A DNA stretch of 64,000 nucleotides from Peribacillus sp044761985 (GCF_044761985.1 NZ_JBIWDK010000006.1:124001-188000); one strand, 5' to 3'; positions 43,903 through 52,325 are shown, numbered from the stretch's first letter. The notes: generated by a model not told the origin, from the letters alone. Made by a program: numbers and translations.

Positions 43903-44103
43903 TTATTTCTTTTTCGACCAGCGAAGAGAACCTACATCATTATGTGGATGGTATTCTAACAAAAGTTTGCTATGCATATTTTCTAATTCAGTTAAAGATA
44001 ACTTCAACAGTTGCTCCATGCTTTCATCTTGATAAGCGATACTCAGTTTATTAATTAACTTTTTTCGTCTTTCTTCCATACCCTTCCTTATCGTATCCCC
44101 CAC
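43903..44103 (-). CDS. small basic protein, possibly FbpA-like
   Basis: A 66-residue basic protein starting at GTG 44103 behind AGGAGAGG: an N-terminal MEERRKKLINKLSIAY and a central LLKLSLTELENMHSKLLLEY. The K-KKLI-KL and LSLTELE pattern resembles Fur-regulated FbpA-type proteins and the gene next to it. I am not certain of the family and see no Fur box nearby. Confidence 0.5.
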   Translation of the reverse strand: MGDTIRKGMEERRKKLINKLSIAYQDESMEQLLKLSLTELENMHSKLLLEYHPHNDVGSLRWSKKK

Positions 44104-44164
44104 ACAACCCTCTCCTTTTTTATCACATATTTAAAATACCTACATGTATTTCCACATCCATAAT

Positions 44165-44326
44165 CTATTTATTTTCTTGGATTTGAATTTTAAGATACTC
44201 TTCTTCTAATTCACATAACCTTAATTCATAAAGATGTATATTATTTTTTTTATAAATGCCTTTACTTATTAATTGATCAATTAGAAACTTTTTCTTTTCT
44301 AAAGTCTTTTCAAGCAATATCCCCAA
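44165..44326 (-). CDS. FbpA-family small protein
   Basis: A 53-residue protein if started at TTG 44326, which lies 9 bases after GGAGG. The frame stays open to 44377 but without a ribosome-binding site. Sequence LEKTLEKKKFLIDQLISKG and IYKKNNIHLYELRLCELEEEY matches the FbpA family as I recall it (KKKxLIxxLIxxGIYK, LYELTLSELE). In B. subtilis these are iron-sparing proteins. Partner of the next small gene. Confidence 0.65.
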   Translation of the reverse strand: MGILLEKTLEKKKFLIDQLISKGIYKKNNIHLYELRLCELEEEYLKIQIQENK

Positions 44327-44634
44327 TATTTCTTTCCTCCTTTGATTCGTCCTTTGTTCCCATATGAATTTAATCATTCAAAGGCATAAAAATGTAAAAG
44401 GCTTTCCATCCACTTGAATGGGAAGCCTCCAGTAATCTGGTCAGCAGTCTTAGTAATTGTAAGTAAATACTAAGCTCATTAAACCCATTTGTCAAGTGCG
44501 AATTATAGGTGGATGCATGAATCTTGCCCTAAGAAATTTCTATCTTTTCCACCTATATCGCTTAACGAACACCTGGAAGGATTCACTAAATCTTTAACGC
44601 CCACATATATTTAATTGAATATTAACTATGAAAG
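44327..44634. other. intergenic region upstream of the glycosyltransferase gene
   Basis: No ORF with a plausible start is seen. A hairpin made by AGGCTTTCC and GGAAGCCT (44399-44428) is followed on the minus strand by TTTTACATTTTT and resembles a terminator. A wider inverted repeat, ATAGGTGG and CCACCTAT about 40 nt apart near 44508-44556, lies in front of the glycosyltransferase gene; its meaning is unknown. Confidence 0.4.
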
Positions 44635-45450
44635 GTGGAGGTAATACTGAAAACCAGTATTGTTATTCTCACATATAACGAATTACCTTTAACCAAACAG
44701 TGCCTTACCAGCATTAAAGAACATACCGATGACAAAGATATAGAAATTATCGTCGTTGATAATGGCTCTTCAGATGGGACAGTCGACCATTTAAAAAGTA
44801 TTCCCTCTTTAAAGACCATCTTCAATGAAAAGAACGCCGGGTTTGCAAAAGGCTGTAACCAAGGGCTTGATATCGCAACGGGCGATACGGTTTTATTTTT
44901 AAATAATGATACAATCGTGACACAAAATTGGCTACAATCCATGCTCACCTTGCTTTATAGTGACAAAAAAATAGGCATGGTCGGACCCGTAAGTAATTAT
45001 GTAAGTGGCCCACAGCAAATTGCAGTGGATTATAGCGACATTGACGGTATCGATGATTTTTCAGCGGATTTCTGTCAAAAAAATATTGGCAAGTCTAAGC
45101 AAGTCATGCGTTTAGTAGGATTTTGCTTACTAGTGAAAAAAGAAGTGCTTGATAAAATCGGTGGTTTTGACGAACGGTTTGAATATGGGTCCTTTGAAGA
45201 TGACGATTTATGTCTTCGTACACTTATAGAAGGTTATCAATTGAGAATAGCCTATGATTCATTTGTACATCATCATGGCCATGCCACCTTTACAGCAAAT
45301 CAAGATATCAACATCCAACATTTATATCATTTAAATCGGCAGAGATTTCTTGATAAGTGGAAAGTTGATCTAACTTATTACGTTCATCCAAGACCTGAAA
45401 TTGTTAATCTCGTACTGTTAAGAATCATTATGAACGTGTCGATACGCTAA
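44635..45450 (+). CDS. family 2 glycosyltransferase, C-terminal partner domain lost
   Basis: A 271-residue GT2 protein: VILTYNELPLTKQCLTSI, the nucleotide-sugar motif VDNGSSDGTVDHL, FLNNDTIVTQNWL (the DxD-equivalent NND) and DERFEYGSFEDDDLCLR. The catalytic domain seems complete. It ends at a stop right after PRPEIVNLV, where related proteins continue into a SAM methyltransferase; remnants of that domain follow in the next frame (45417-45548). The first codon is uncertain: the weak start at 44635 lies in GGTGGAGGTAATACTG and internal non-ATG starts are possible. Likely membrane-proximal transfer of a sugar to a cell- or spore-surface glycan. Confidence 0.75.
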   Translation: MEVILKTSIVILTYNELPLTKQCLTSIKEHTDDKDIEIIVVDNGSSDGTVDHLKSIPSLKTIFNEKNAGFAKGCNQGLDIATGDTVLFLNNDTIVTQNWLQSMLTLLYSDKKIGMVGPVSNYVSGPQQIAVDYSDIDGIDDFSADFCQKNIGKSKQVMRLVGFCLLVKKEVLDKIGGFDERFEYGSFEDDDLCLRTLIEGYQLRIAYDSFVHHHGHATFTANQDINIQHLYHLNRQRFLDKWKVDLTYYVHPRPEIVNLVLLRIIMNVSIR

Positions 45451-45548
45451 ATATTGAATCATCGGACCTTCCATATCCAACCGCTACCTTTGATACGATT
45501 ATTTTGGCGGATATATTAGAACACTTAGAAAACCCATGGAAAGTCAGT
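45417..45548 (+). pseudogene. remnant of a SAM-dependent methyltransferase domain
   Basis: In the frame beside the glycosyltransferase end, the sequence reads VKNHYERVDTLNIESSDLPY followed by a segment with FDTIILADILEHLENPWKV. The FDxIIxADxLEHLxNP pattern is a class I methyltransferase motif III region. The SAM-binding GxGxG part is missing and the reading stops at the junction with the rmd remnant. It is best read as a GT-methyltransferase fusion broken by an internal deletion, a frameshift and a 3' truncation. Confidence 0.7.
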
Positions 45549-46046
45549 TTTCCCCCTAATTTTAGCTCTCCACCAATCTAAAGTCTCTTTCAAACTAGCA
45601 TAAAAATCACGTTCCTGTTTCCAATGAACAGAGTTATTTATTTTCGAAGAATCGCCAATAAAGATTGGTACTTCGGAATGTCTGAACTTGTTTGGATCTA
45701 CTTGAATGTTGTTGTCACGTACCAAAATACTTATTAAGTTCAACAAAATGTCCTCAACCTTTCTTGGAATCTCTGAACTTACATTATAAATTCCTGTTTC
45801 CACTTCGCTCTCCAATAATAATGCATAGGCCCTTACAATATCCCGAACATCGGTGAAATCCCGTCGTGAAGATAGATCCCCTACATAAATAACAGGCTAG
45901 GCTAGACCATATTCTATTTGGCAATTCGAGCTGAAAAATCGCTCACAACAAACCCTTCCGCTTGACCAGTCCCAAAACGATTAAAGGGTCTAACATGTAC
46001 TAATGCTAGTTTGTTTTTCTTCGCTAATTGCAGCCCCACTTCACCA
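45540..46046 (-). pseudogene. broken GDP-6-deoxy-D-mannose reductase (Rmd-like)
   Basis: Minus-strand remnants in order: AGEVGLQLAKKNKLALVHVR, PFNRFGTGQAEGFVVSDF, then after a frame change VIYVGDLSSRRDFTDVRDIV, followed by VETGIYNVSSEIPRKVEDIL and a C-terminus ending TLDWWRAKI. These match Rmd/epimerase-type reductases of GDP-rhamnose synthesis. Between the blocks (about 45895-45930) a one-base deletion and an in-frame TAG disrupt the frame. The N-terminal Rossmann part is missing. The longest surviving piece is the open frame at 45525-45815. Confidence 0.75.
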
Positions 46047-46100
46047 GCTTTCTATCCGAGAAGTCCTTACGGATTAGCAAAGCTATACAGTCATTGGATT
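46047..46100 (+). pseudogene. inverted fragment of GDP-mannose 4,6-dehydratase
   Basis: On the plus strand the codons read AFYPRSPYGLAKLYSHWI, the catalytic YxxxK region of Gmd (Tyr and Lys both visible). The rest of gmd lies on the minus strand just to the right, so this piece has been inverted. It abuts the rmd remnant. Confidence 0.75.
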
Positions 46101-46156
46101 TCATGGATTCAAATAGTATCGAAGAAATTTTAAATAAGGTGGATTTAGATGCAATC

Positions 46157-46562
46157 AGGAGTGGATTCGGATTGTTTTTCTTCTTGGATCAATCCAAACA
46201 TCTCGCTTGTCGATGCTTGATAAACTTTACGGCAGGATTGGTAAACCATATCGCTTCCAATAAATTGACGACACCACCCCTGTTACATCTGCTGTAAGCA
46301 TAGGATATTCCTATTATTTTCCAACAGAACTCTATGCTGCTAAATTATACAATTCATCTGTCTTGGAAATTTCCATCGCCTTTATTAAATAAGCTAGGTC
46401 AGTCATATCTCCTTCAATTAATTCCACTTCGTCTTGAATTTCCAGAAATGCTAATCTCCAAATTGTACTTGTACTTCTCCGAGCCATTAGCCCATATACT
46501 TTGTTTAATAAAAAGCGAGCCAAATAAGCTCCATCCTGCCCAGTAATTATTGCACTTTTCAT
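46157..46562 (-). pseudogene. broken GDP-mannose 4,6-dehydratase (Gmd), N-terminal part
   Basis: The N-terminus MKSAIITGQDGAYLARFLLN, then TIWRLAFLEIQDEVELIEGD and DELYNLAA, is Gmd, but the glycine loop is shortened and residues are missing before GLMARRS. A TAG replaces the expected CAG right after NLAA. Further down, pieces LTAD, VTG and YQASTSEMFGLIQEEKQSES occur in other frames. Gmd makes GDP-4-keto-6-deoxymannose, the precursor for Rmd. Several independent lesions show long-standing decay. Confidence 0.8.
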
Positions 46563-46758
46563 CTGCTTCTTCTACAAATCGTATGCTTTTTTAGTTTACA
46601 TAAAAAAATCATTCGGCTTTAACGATAACAGTCAATAAAAATAAGCAGAAGGTAACCTTTATATATGAATTTATTACTGTTGAATATCTGGAGTTTAATT
46701 AAGGAGAGGGGAGACGTCCATACTAACCATTAACCTTCTGCTTTGAATGGAAGTAGGA

Positions 46759-47523
46759 CTATAAAGAAATGTTTTTTGATTTGAATTCTTCTTCAGTATC
46801 ACAAAAAGTGAGTTTTCCGTAATTCAGACGGTTATCGATGTACTGGGGGATTCCTGCTTTTCTTAAATTGTCACTAAATATTACATATTCAAATCGTCCA
46901 CTATTATCCAAATAACTGACTTGATTCAATACTTCCTTTCGAACCAAGTACGTACAATGAATTACCTCGACCTCAATAAGTCCTTTAATTGACCCAGTTA
47001 ATATATCGTAGTATAAAGGGGAATGTTTGTAATAACCATTTTCATCTACAAGGTAATGGTAATTTGAATAATTGCTTAATTGGTCATCGCCATTCCTTAA
47101 CAGGGGACCTATTACTGGCAATCTCGTATCTAGAAGCGTTTGAAGTGTTTCCGGGATAATAAAGTTATCGCAATCCACTACAAAGTAATGCGTCCCTCTA
47201 GCTAAAGCCCATTCAATCGATTCTTGTCGGAGACGTGCCAACACACTCAATTTCACCGGGTTCCAGTCATGTGGTCTAAAATCCTGTACACGCTCCACTA
47301 CATCACTCGAGTCGATATGGATTTCTGAATATTTGTCTTTTACTTTTTCTACCCACTGTTCTAGTAATACCGCTGTTTGATCTCGATTGTTATTTGTACG
47401 TATATAAAGTTTAATTTTAGATGCTGGGTAAGTTTGTTTCTCAATTAAGTCCAAGTACATGGGCAAAACGTGAGCTTTCTCTTTGGCTAGAATGGCAATG
47501 GTTACAAATTCATTAGTTTCCAT
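46759..47523 (-). CDS. glycosyltransferase-like protein (GT-A fold)
   Basis: A 254-residue protein with a nucleotide-sugar-transferase look: FVTIAILAKEKAHVLPMYLD, IKLYIRTNNNRDQT, a DxD-type VVDCDNFIIPETL (near residue 117) and VEVIHCTYLVRKEVL. It may belong to an Anp1/GT25-like group; I am not sure of the family. ATG 47523 has no strong ribosome-binding site. It lies between manC and the gmd remnant on the same strand, so it was probably part of the same sugar cluster and looks intact. Confidence 0.68.
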   Translation of the reverse strand: METNEFVTIAILAKEKAHVLPMYLDLIEKQTYPASKIKLYIRTNNNRDQTAVLLEQWVEKVKDKYSEIHIDSSDVVERVQDFRPHDWNPVKLSVLARLRQESIEWALARGTHYFVVDCDNFIIPETLQTLLDTRLPVIGPLLRNGDDQLSNYSNYHYLVDENGYYKHSPLYYDILTGSIKGLIEVEVIHCTYLVRKEVLNQVSYLDNSGRFEYVIFSDNLRKAGIPQYIDNRLNYGKLTFCDTEEEFKSKNISL

Positions 47524-47595
47524 TTAATAAAACACAGCCTTCCATTAACGTTTTTTATTAATCTGATGTTTATTTACTTGTACAAAACTGAGAGG

Positions 47596-48990
47596 TCATT
47601 CTTTTTCTAGGTGTGTACAGTTGGCCTCCACTTCCTCCCAAGTCATAAAAATACGGAGGATGTCTTCCTCGATGAGTTCCGTACCACACTGCACTTCAAT
47701 AATTTCCAAATCAGTAAGTGCTTTAATACCATGGGCAGCCCCTAAAGGAATTTCAAGAACATCGCCCGGGTTCACTACCCGGATTATATCATTAAGAACA
47801 AATAACCCAGTTCCATTGATAATTGTCCAGACTTCGCTACGATGGAAGTGTCTCTGATAACTGATGTTTTTATTAGCTGTTATACCAATTCTCTTAGTTA
47901 GAACTTCATTGGCTTCATCAAATTTTGTATAATCCAATACATGGTACCAACCCCATCGACGCTCTTCATACATCGGACGCTCTTCAATTTGAAGAGAAAT
48001 TTCCTTGACTCTTTGGCTGGCCTCTTTATCTGTAACAAGAATTCCATCAGGGCTAACCACCACAACAAGATCTGAAACACCCAAAACAGATACAGGTATA
48101 TCCAATTCATTAATCACATGGACATTTCGACAATCCGGACCAATACTTCCTTTGCCAACTATCGGCGTTTTCATTTCCTCTGTAAGAGTATTCCAGGTTC
48201 CAAGATCTTTCCATTCACCGTTATAAGGGACAACAATAATATTATTTGATTTTTCAACCACTTCATAATCAAAACTATTTTTCGGTAACCGATTAAACTG
48301 GTTAAATACTTCAGCATAGCTAAGTGGAAGTCCCTGCGTTTTAATATAATTTAATAAAAATCCCAGCTTAAAGGCAAAAATCCCACCATTCCATAATGCT
48401 CCCTCTTTTATCAATTGCTTAGCTTTGTCATGATTTGGCTTTTCTGTGAAATAACTCACTCTTTGAAAAGCTTCTTCATGTTTTGTATTTTGTGAGGCAA
48501 TAGGAACTATATAACCATACTTTTCTGATGGGTAAGTAGGTGCAATACCTACTAAAGCTAAATCAGCCATTGATTGTTGCAAAACCTTCTCTAAAGTAAT
48601 CATATGCTCGAAAAACTCATCTCCTGCAAAAGGATCGACGGGCATAACTCCAACCACTTCCTCAGGGTCTACACTTTCTACTGAATATAAATATAGAGAG
48701 GCTAAAACAATAGCCGGATAAGTATCTCTTCGACTTGGTTCCATAATCAGAGGTACATCATTACCTAATTGGCTAATTATCATATCAACCTGAGATTTAT
48801 TTGTGGAGATAATCGTACGATCAGCTAGATTGACGTTTTCCAGTTGGTTCCACACACGTTGAATCATAGATACTTTTGAATTTGTTTTTTGCTCAGATGG
48901 CAATAGTCTTAAAAATTGTTTAGAACGGGAACTATTCGACAAAGGCCAGAGGCGCTTTCCCGAACCTCCAGATAATAAAATAAGGCGCAA
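47596..48990 (-). CDS. manC: mannose-1-phosphate guanylyltransferase
   Basis: A 464-residue protein with the nucleotidyltransferase motif LLSGGSGKRLWPLSN, then VGVMPVDPF, the sugar-phosphate site YFTEKPN and LWNGGIFAFKL, and a C-terminal cupin region (RHFHRSEVWTIINGTG, VLEIPLGAAHGIKAL). It makes GDP-mannose from mannose-1-phosphate and GTP; the cupin half resembles the type II isomerase part. The start is set at TTG 48990, 8 bases after GGAG; an ATG at 49011 lacks a site. It should supply Gmd/Rmd, which are broken here, so GDP-mannose may serve other enzymes. Confidence 0.88.
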   Translation of the reverse strand: MRLILLSGGSGKRLWPLSNSSRSKQFLRLLPSEQKTNSKVSMIQRVWNQLENVNLADRTIISTNKSQVDMIISQLGNDVPLIMEPSRRDTYPAIVLASLYLYSVESVDPEEVVGVMPVDPFAGDEFFEHMITLEKVLQQSMADLALVGIAPTYPSEKYGYIVPIASQNTKHEEAFQRVSYFTEKPNHDKAKQLIKEGALWNGGIFAFKLGFLLNYIKTQGLPLSYAEVFNQFNRLPKNSFDYEVVEKSNNIIVVPYNGEWKDLGTWNTLTEEMKTPIVGKGSIGPDCRNVHVINELDIPVSVLGVSDLVVVVSPDGILVTDKEASQRVKEISLQIEERPMYEERRWGWYHVLDYTKFDEANEVLTKRIGITANKNISYQRHFHRSEVWTIINGTGLFVLNDIIRVVNPGDVLEIPLGAAHGIKALTDLEIIEVQCGTELIEEDILRIFMTWEEVEANCTHLEKE

Positions 48991-49252
48991 ATCTTTCACT
49001 CCTATAGACATTTAGTGTAAAACGTTTCACATTGATATGACAATTTACCTCTTCTGATATAGAAAGAGCAAATTTGAATTTCTCTGAATTATGTATAATA
49101 TGTAAGCAAAATGAGAGGGTTACTTCTCCTGCTTATATTTTATATATTGTCATTCATTTTTCACATTCATAGCTATTTTCCAATACTATCTAGCCTAAAT
49201 ACAAAAAGGAAGATCGCCCACTAAGGGATATCATCCTAACATTAGAAGCTTA

Positions 49253-49441
49253 TTAACAAGGTCTTTCTCTAATTTGAATGAGGCGATGAGCTGACCAAAC
49301 AATACTATTATCATCTCGGCCTAAATCAATTCCTAAAGTTACCCCATCAGATTCATAAAATAATCCGACGAAATCTCCAGCATTTAATAAGACGTCACCT
49401 GCTAATGTCACTGTTCCATTGCCAAGAATCGCTATTAATAT
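49253..49441 (-). pseudogene. C-terminal remnant resembling an exosporium/C1q-like protein
   Basis: An open minus-strand stretch with no start codon encodes ILGNGTVTLAGDVLLNAGDF, then GLFYESDGVTLGIDLGRDDN and SIVWSAHRLIQIRERPC. The NAGDFVGLFY and DLG...SIVWS patterns resemble C-terminal beta-sandwich domains of BclA/C1q-like Bacillus spore-surface proteins, but I cannot confirm this. It is cut upstream by a TAG at 49442. The rest of 48991-49688 shows no other gene. Confidence 0.45.
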
Positions 49442-49688
49442 CTAATACCAAGGCAAAGTTTACATTTTATAATGGTGTTAAACCACTTATCAAATCAGTT
49501 ACGAATGGAATTTATTACATTTCATTTTATAACGTTCAAAAAAATACTTCATCATAAGAAGAAAAAGTAAAGAAATGATCTACCTTTATTTGAAGGAAAT
49601 TTATTTTTTAAGTTTAAATGCTTTTAAAATGGATATTATAATGATGTAAGATAATAATGCAGGTTTTACCATGCTAGGAGGTACTTAA

Positions 49689-49889
49689 ATGGAACGTGGA
49701 AAAGTAAAATGGTTTAATAGTGACAAAGGATTTGGATTTATCGAGCGTGAAAATGGAGACGACGTATTCGTTCATTTCTCAGCTATTCAAGGGGAAGGGT
49801 ATAAATCTCTTGAAGAAGGCCAGGAAGTTGAATTTGAAGTAGAATCAGGTCAACGTGGGCCTCAAGCAACAAACGTAAACAAACTTTAA
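49689..49889 (+). CDS. cold-shock protein (CspA/CspB family)
   Basis: A 66-residue single cold-shock domain that binds single-stranded RNA and DNA. RNP1 reads KGFGFIE and RNP2 VFVHFSAI; the start MERGKVKWFN is canonical. The ATG at 49689 follows TAGGAGG. A TATAAT at 49637-49642 may be the -10 box, giving a short leader. Monocistronic, with a strong terminator. Confidence 0.96.
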   Translation: MERGKVKWFNSDKGFGFIERENGDDVFVHFSAIQGEGYKSLEEGQEVEFEVESGQRGPQATNVNKL

Positions 49890-49900
49890 TTAAACTAATA

Positions 49901-49927
49901 AACAGGCCCTGAAAATCAGGGCCTGTT
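49901..49927 (+). terminator. intrinsic terminator of the csp gene
   Basis: AACAGGCCCTGA pairs with TCAGGGCCTGTT (12 bp) across a 3-nt loop, followed by TTTTATG. Confidence 0.92.
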
Positions 49928-49978
49928 TTTATGCTCTAAATCAATAAAATCCACTTATGTAGCAATTAAAAAACAAAA

Positions 49979-50011
49979 AAATCTCTGGAGACTAACTAAC
50001 TCCAGAGATTT
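49979..50011 (-). terminator. intrinsic terminator of the HU gene
   Basis: AAATCTCTGGAG pairs with CTCCAGAGATTT (12 bp) across a 9-nt loop; the minus strand continues with a run of T. It lies 19 bp after the stop codon. Confidence 0.88.
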
Positions 50012-50029
50012 GAAAATAAAGGGAACCCC

Positions 50030-50302
50030 TTATTTTACGGCTTCTTTTAATTCTTTACCCGCTTTGAATGCAGGAACTTTGCTAGCTGCAATTTGTATTT
50101 CTTCACCTGTTTGCGGATTTCTACCAGTACGTGCTGCACGATCGCGTACTTCAAATGTACCAAATCCAACTAATTGAATTTTTTCTTCTTTAGCTAGCGT
50201 AGTCGTGATTGTCTCAAACAATGCATCCACTACTTTTTTAGCGTCGTCTTTTGTTAATTCTGCTTGTGCTGCTACAGTTGTGACTAATTCTGTTTTATTC
50301 AT
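50030..50302 (-). CDS. DNA-binding protein HU
   Basis: A 90-residue nucleoid protein that bends DNA as a dimer. It begins MNKTELVTTVAAQAELTKDD and has the signature GFGTFEVRDRAARTGRNPQTG in the DNA-binding arm and KVPAFKAGKELKEAVK at the end. The ATG at 50302 follows GGATGAGGTG; the frame extends 19 codons upstream without homology. Closest to Bacillus HBsu/HU. Confidence 0.95.
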   Translation of the reverse strand: MNKTELVTTVAAQAELTKDDAKKVVDALFETITTTLAKEEKIQLVGFGTFEVRDRAARTGRNPQTGEEIQIAASKVPAFKAGKELKEAVK

Positions 50303-50526
50303 ATTAAAACACCTCATCCTTTTAATTCTATAAAGTATGTAGAAAACACACCATACCATATTAACTAAAGGTCTGTCACTTAATATGGCCGAAAAAAGGA
50401 AATTTAATCCTTATTTTATGCATTTTGATGGTAGAAATCAATTTGAAGCAAAATACCGGCAAGTCATCCTAATTTATGTAATAATAGATACATGACAAAA
50501 AAGTATAAGAACTTGAGGGATTTTCA

Positions 50527-50697
50527 TTGGAAAGTATGGAACTACTACATACAAAAATAGAAATTTTGAGGAAGGAATTAATCTATACAGCTTTAAACCA
50601 TGGATTCACCGCTCCAAAAACTTTACATATAAGCCAAGAACTTGATAAGCTGCATAACTTACTTTTACATAACCAAGAACCACTAAGCTATCAGTAA
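50527..50697 (+). CDS. Spo0E-family aspartyl-phosphate phosphatase
   Basis: A 56-residue protein starting at TTG 50527 behind GAGGGA: MESMELLHTKIEILRKELIY, then HGFTAPKTLHISQELDKLHNL. The conserved SQELD motif (residues 36-40) within a two-helix hairpin defines the Spo0E/YisI/YnzD family, which dephosphorylates Spo0A~P and delays sporulation. Confidence 0.88.
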   Translation: MESMELLHTKIEILRKELIYTALNHGFTAPKTLHISQELDKLHNLLLHNQEPLSYQ

Positions 50698-50750
50698 AAT
50701 AAAACGTTTTATATCTATGTATAGGCAACAGAGCTCTTTCCATTACAAAA

Positions 50751-50786
50751 TTACATACTCTAGACTCTCTTCTGCTAGAGTATGTA
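50751..50786. terminator. bidirectional hairpin between the Spo0E-like gene and the CobQ fragment
   Basis: TTACATACTCTAG pairs with CTAGAGTATGTAA (13 bp) across a 10-nt loop. The minus strand continues TTTTGTAATG. Confidence 0.65.
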
Positions 50787-50812
50787 ACCATCTATATTTC
50801 CAGGTGTCATTT

Positions 50813-51157
50813 TTAATTTTCGATTTGCAGCCATTGATAGATTGTATCCATATCAATATTTTCTTCCAAATGGGCAGCCAAGAGATCATACGCTTCCTCT
50901 CGTCGCTCTGAATCACTTTGCACATTATCCTCTACTTCATCTAACCCCAACCCTTTTTCCCGACGAATTTGATTGAATAAGGACCTAGTAAACAGACGAT
51001 TATGAAAGATGCCATGAAGATAGGTGCCCATGATTTTACCATCACTGGAAATAGCCCCGTCTCCTCTTCCATCCTCTAACAAAAGTAAAGGAGTTACACT
51101 TGAAGATTCTAATGAGGTTCTCCCTAAGTGTATTTTAAAGGCTTGTCCCATATACAA
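50813..51157 (-). pseudogene. cobQ: C-terminal fragment of cobyric acid synthase (CobQ)
   Basis: The 114-residue frame contains FKIHLGRTSLE, DGAISSDGKIMGTYLHGIFH and LFNQIRREKGLGLDE, which match the end of the glutamine amidotransferase domain of CobQ (GYEIHMGRT, G-GTYLHGIFDN). A full CobQ has about 500 residues and no other cobalamin gene is nearby. The conserved catalytic His of the amidotransferase is present (YLHGIF) but the nucleophilic Cys part is gone. It is a stranded remnant. Confidence 0.8.
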
Positions 51158-51477
51158 CTCATTTCAATATGTGTGTGGTATCTAAATTACAGTGAACATC
51201 CTTGATTTGAATTTTACTACATAGGCAAAAACAAAACCCTAACTGCAAGAGTTAAGGTTGAATTAACTAGATATGAATGATGAATGTAGTAATGATCTAC
51301 ACTCCCATTTATCTTATTGAAATAGAAAACACTACCGGTTTAAACCGGATTGTCGCATGATAATTATTTATTTTTTCTGTCAACTATATCAACTTTTCAG
51401 CAATTCAATAGGCTAGAATTGTTATGGACCGATTTCTATCAAAATATGCCGTATATTGTTTTACATAATAAAAGTTC
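51158..51477. other. intergenic region, no gene seen
   Basis: About 320 bp of AT-rich DNA after the CobQ fragment. The only regular element is a perfect 14-bp palindrome CCGGTTTAAACCGG at 51335-51348, of unknown meaning. No ORF with a ribosome-binding site was found. Confidence 0.4.
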
Positions 51478-52146
51478 TCAACAAATCCGTTCTATTAGGT
51501 TGGAAGAATTGTTTTTAGGAGAATTCACATCTGATGATACCTCAAACGCTTCCATTTGTTCGGCATCAAAAGACTTTAGGAATTGTTGGAGATAGTTCGT
51601 ATCCTGAATGGTTGGGTCCAGCCAAACCTTTTCATCTTCAGGATTAAGAATGACAGGCATACGATCATGAATGCTTGTCATCAATTCATTTGACGTCGTG
51701 GTGATAACTGAACAAGAATAAACCGTACCTTTCGGTGATTTCCATGATTCCCATAGACCTGCCATTCCAAATGGATCATTATTCTTAAGTTTAATCCGCA
51801 TTGGTATTTTACGTTCAGGATCCTTCTTCCACTCATAAAAGGAGTCGGCAAGAATCAAGCACCGTTTCTTTTTATAAGCATTCTTGAAACTGACTTTCTC
51901 GGCAATTGTCTCGGCCCTGGCATTTATCATCTTGTAGCCAACTTTTTCATCCTTAGCCCAGAACGGAATTAATCCCCATCGGAGATACCCTAACCGGTTC
52001 TTATTACCATCATTAATGACAGATAGAACGGAATGCGTCGGAGCTACATTATAGCTTGCATGGTACTCTTCATTAAAAGCAGCCTGTATATCAAAGCGAT
52101 CAATGATTTCTTCAATGCCCGTAAAAAGGGTAAACCGTCCACACAT
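51478..52146 (-). CDS. SRAP-family (YedK/HMCES-like) protein
   Basis: A 222-residue SOS-response-associated peptidase-family protein, which forms a covalent bond with abasic sites in single-stranded DNA. The N-terminal MCGRFTLF supplies the catalytic Cys2; other conserved parts are SYNVAPTHSV, RWGLIPFWAKD, INARAETIAEK, RCLILADSFYEWKK (active-site Glu) and IHDRMPVIL (active-site His). The frame is complete. Confidence 0.94.
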   Translation of the reverse strand: MCGRFTLFTGIEEIIDRFDIQAAFNEEYHASYNVAPTHSVLSVINDGNKNRLGYLRWGLIPFWAKDEKVGYKMINARAETIAEKVSFKNAYKKKRCLILADSFYEWKKDPERKIPMRIKLKNNDPFGMAGLWESWKSPKGTVYSCSVITTTSNELMTSIHDRMPVILNPEDEKVWLDPTIQDTNYLQQFLKSFDAEQMEAFEVSSDVNSPKNNSSNLIERIC

Positions 52147-52169
52147 ACTATCACCTACTGTATTTTATG

Positions 52170-52325
52170 TTAACGCTCTAGAATATTAATATCGGTAAAT
52201 GATTGATTGAACAATTCACTGTTAATCAATAGTGTACCTAGAACTTCCCTTTCATCTTCAGCTTTGATAACATCCGTCAGAATTACCATACTTCCATTCT
52301 TCACTGTCACTTTATATTCATTCAT
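52170..52325 (-). CDS. small hypothetical protein, 51 aa
   Basis: I do not recognise it. The 51-residue frame begins MNEYKVTVKNGSMVILTDVI and continues with an acidic helix (KAEDEREVLGTLLI). The ATG at 52325 follows GAAGGGAGACTTATT, a good ribosome-binding site, which is why I report it. It lies 23 bp upstream of the SRAP gene on the same strand and may be co-transcribed. Confidence 0.6.
   Translation of the reverse strand: MNEYKVTVKNGSMVILTDVIKAEDEREVLGTLLINSELFNQSFTDINILER

Noticed and set aside
44508..44556. Riboswitch or small RNA upstream of the glycosyltransferase gene
   Set aside because: Only one 8-bp pairing with a 40-nt loop is visible, matching no RNA family I know.
46028..46297. 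Plus-strand open frame of 89 codons in the gmd/rmd region
   Set aside because: It is made of antisense and out-of-frame pieces of gmd; only the short inverted YxxxK segment has meaning, in another frame.
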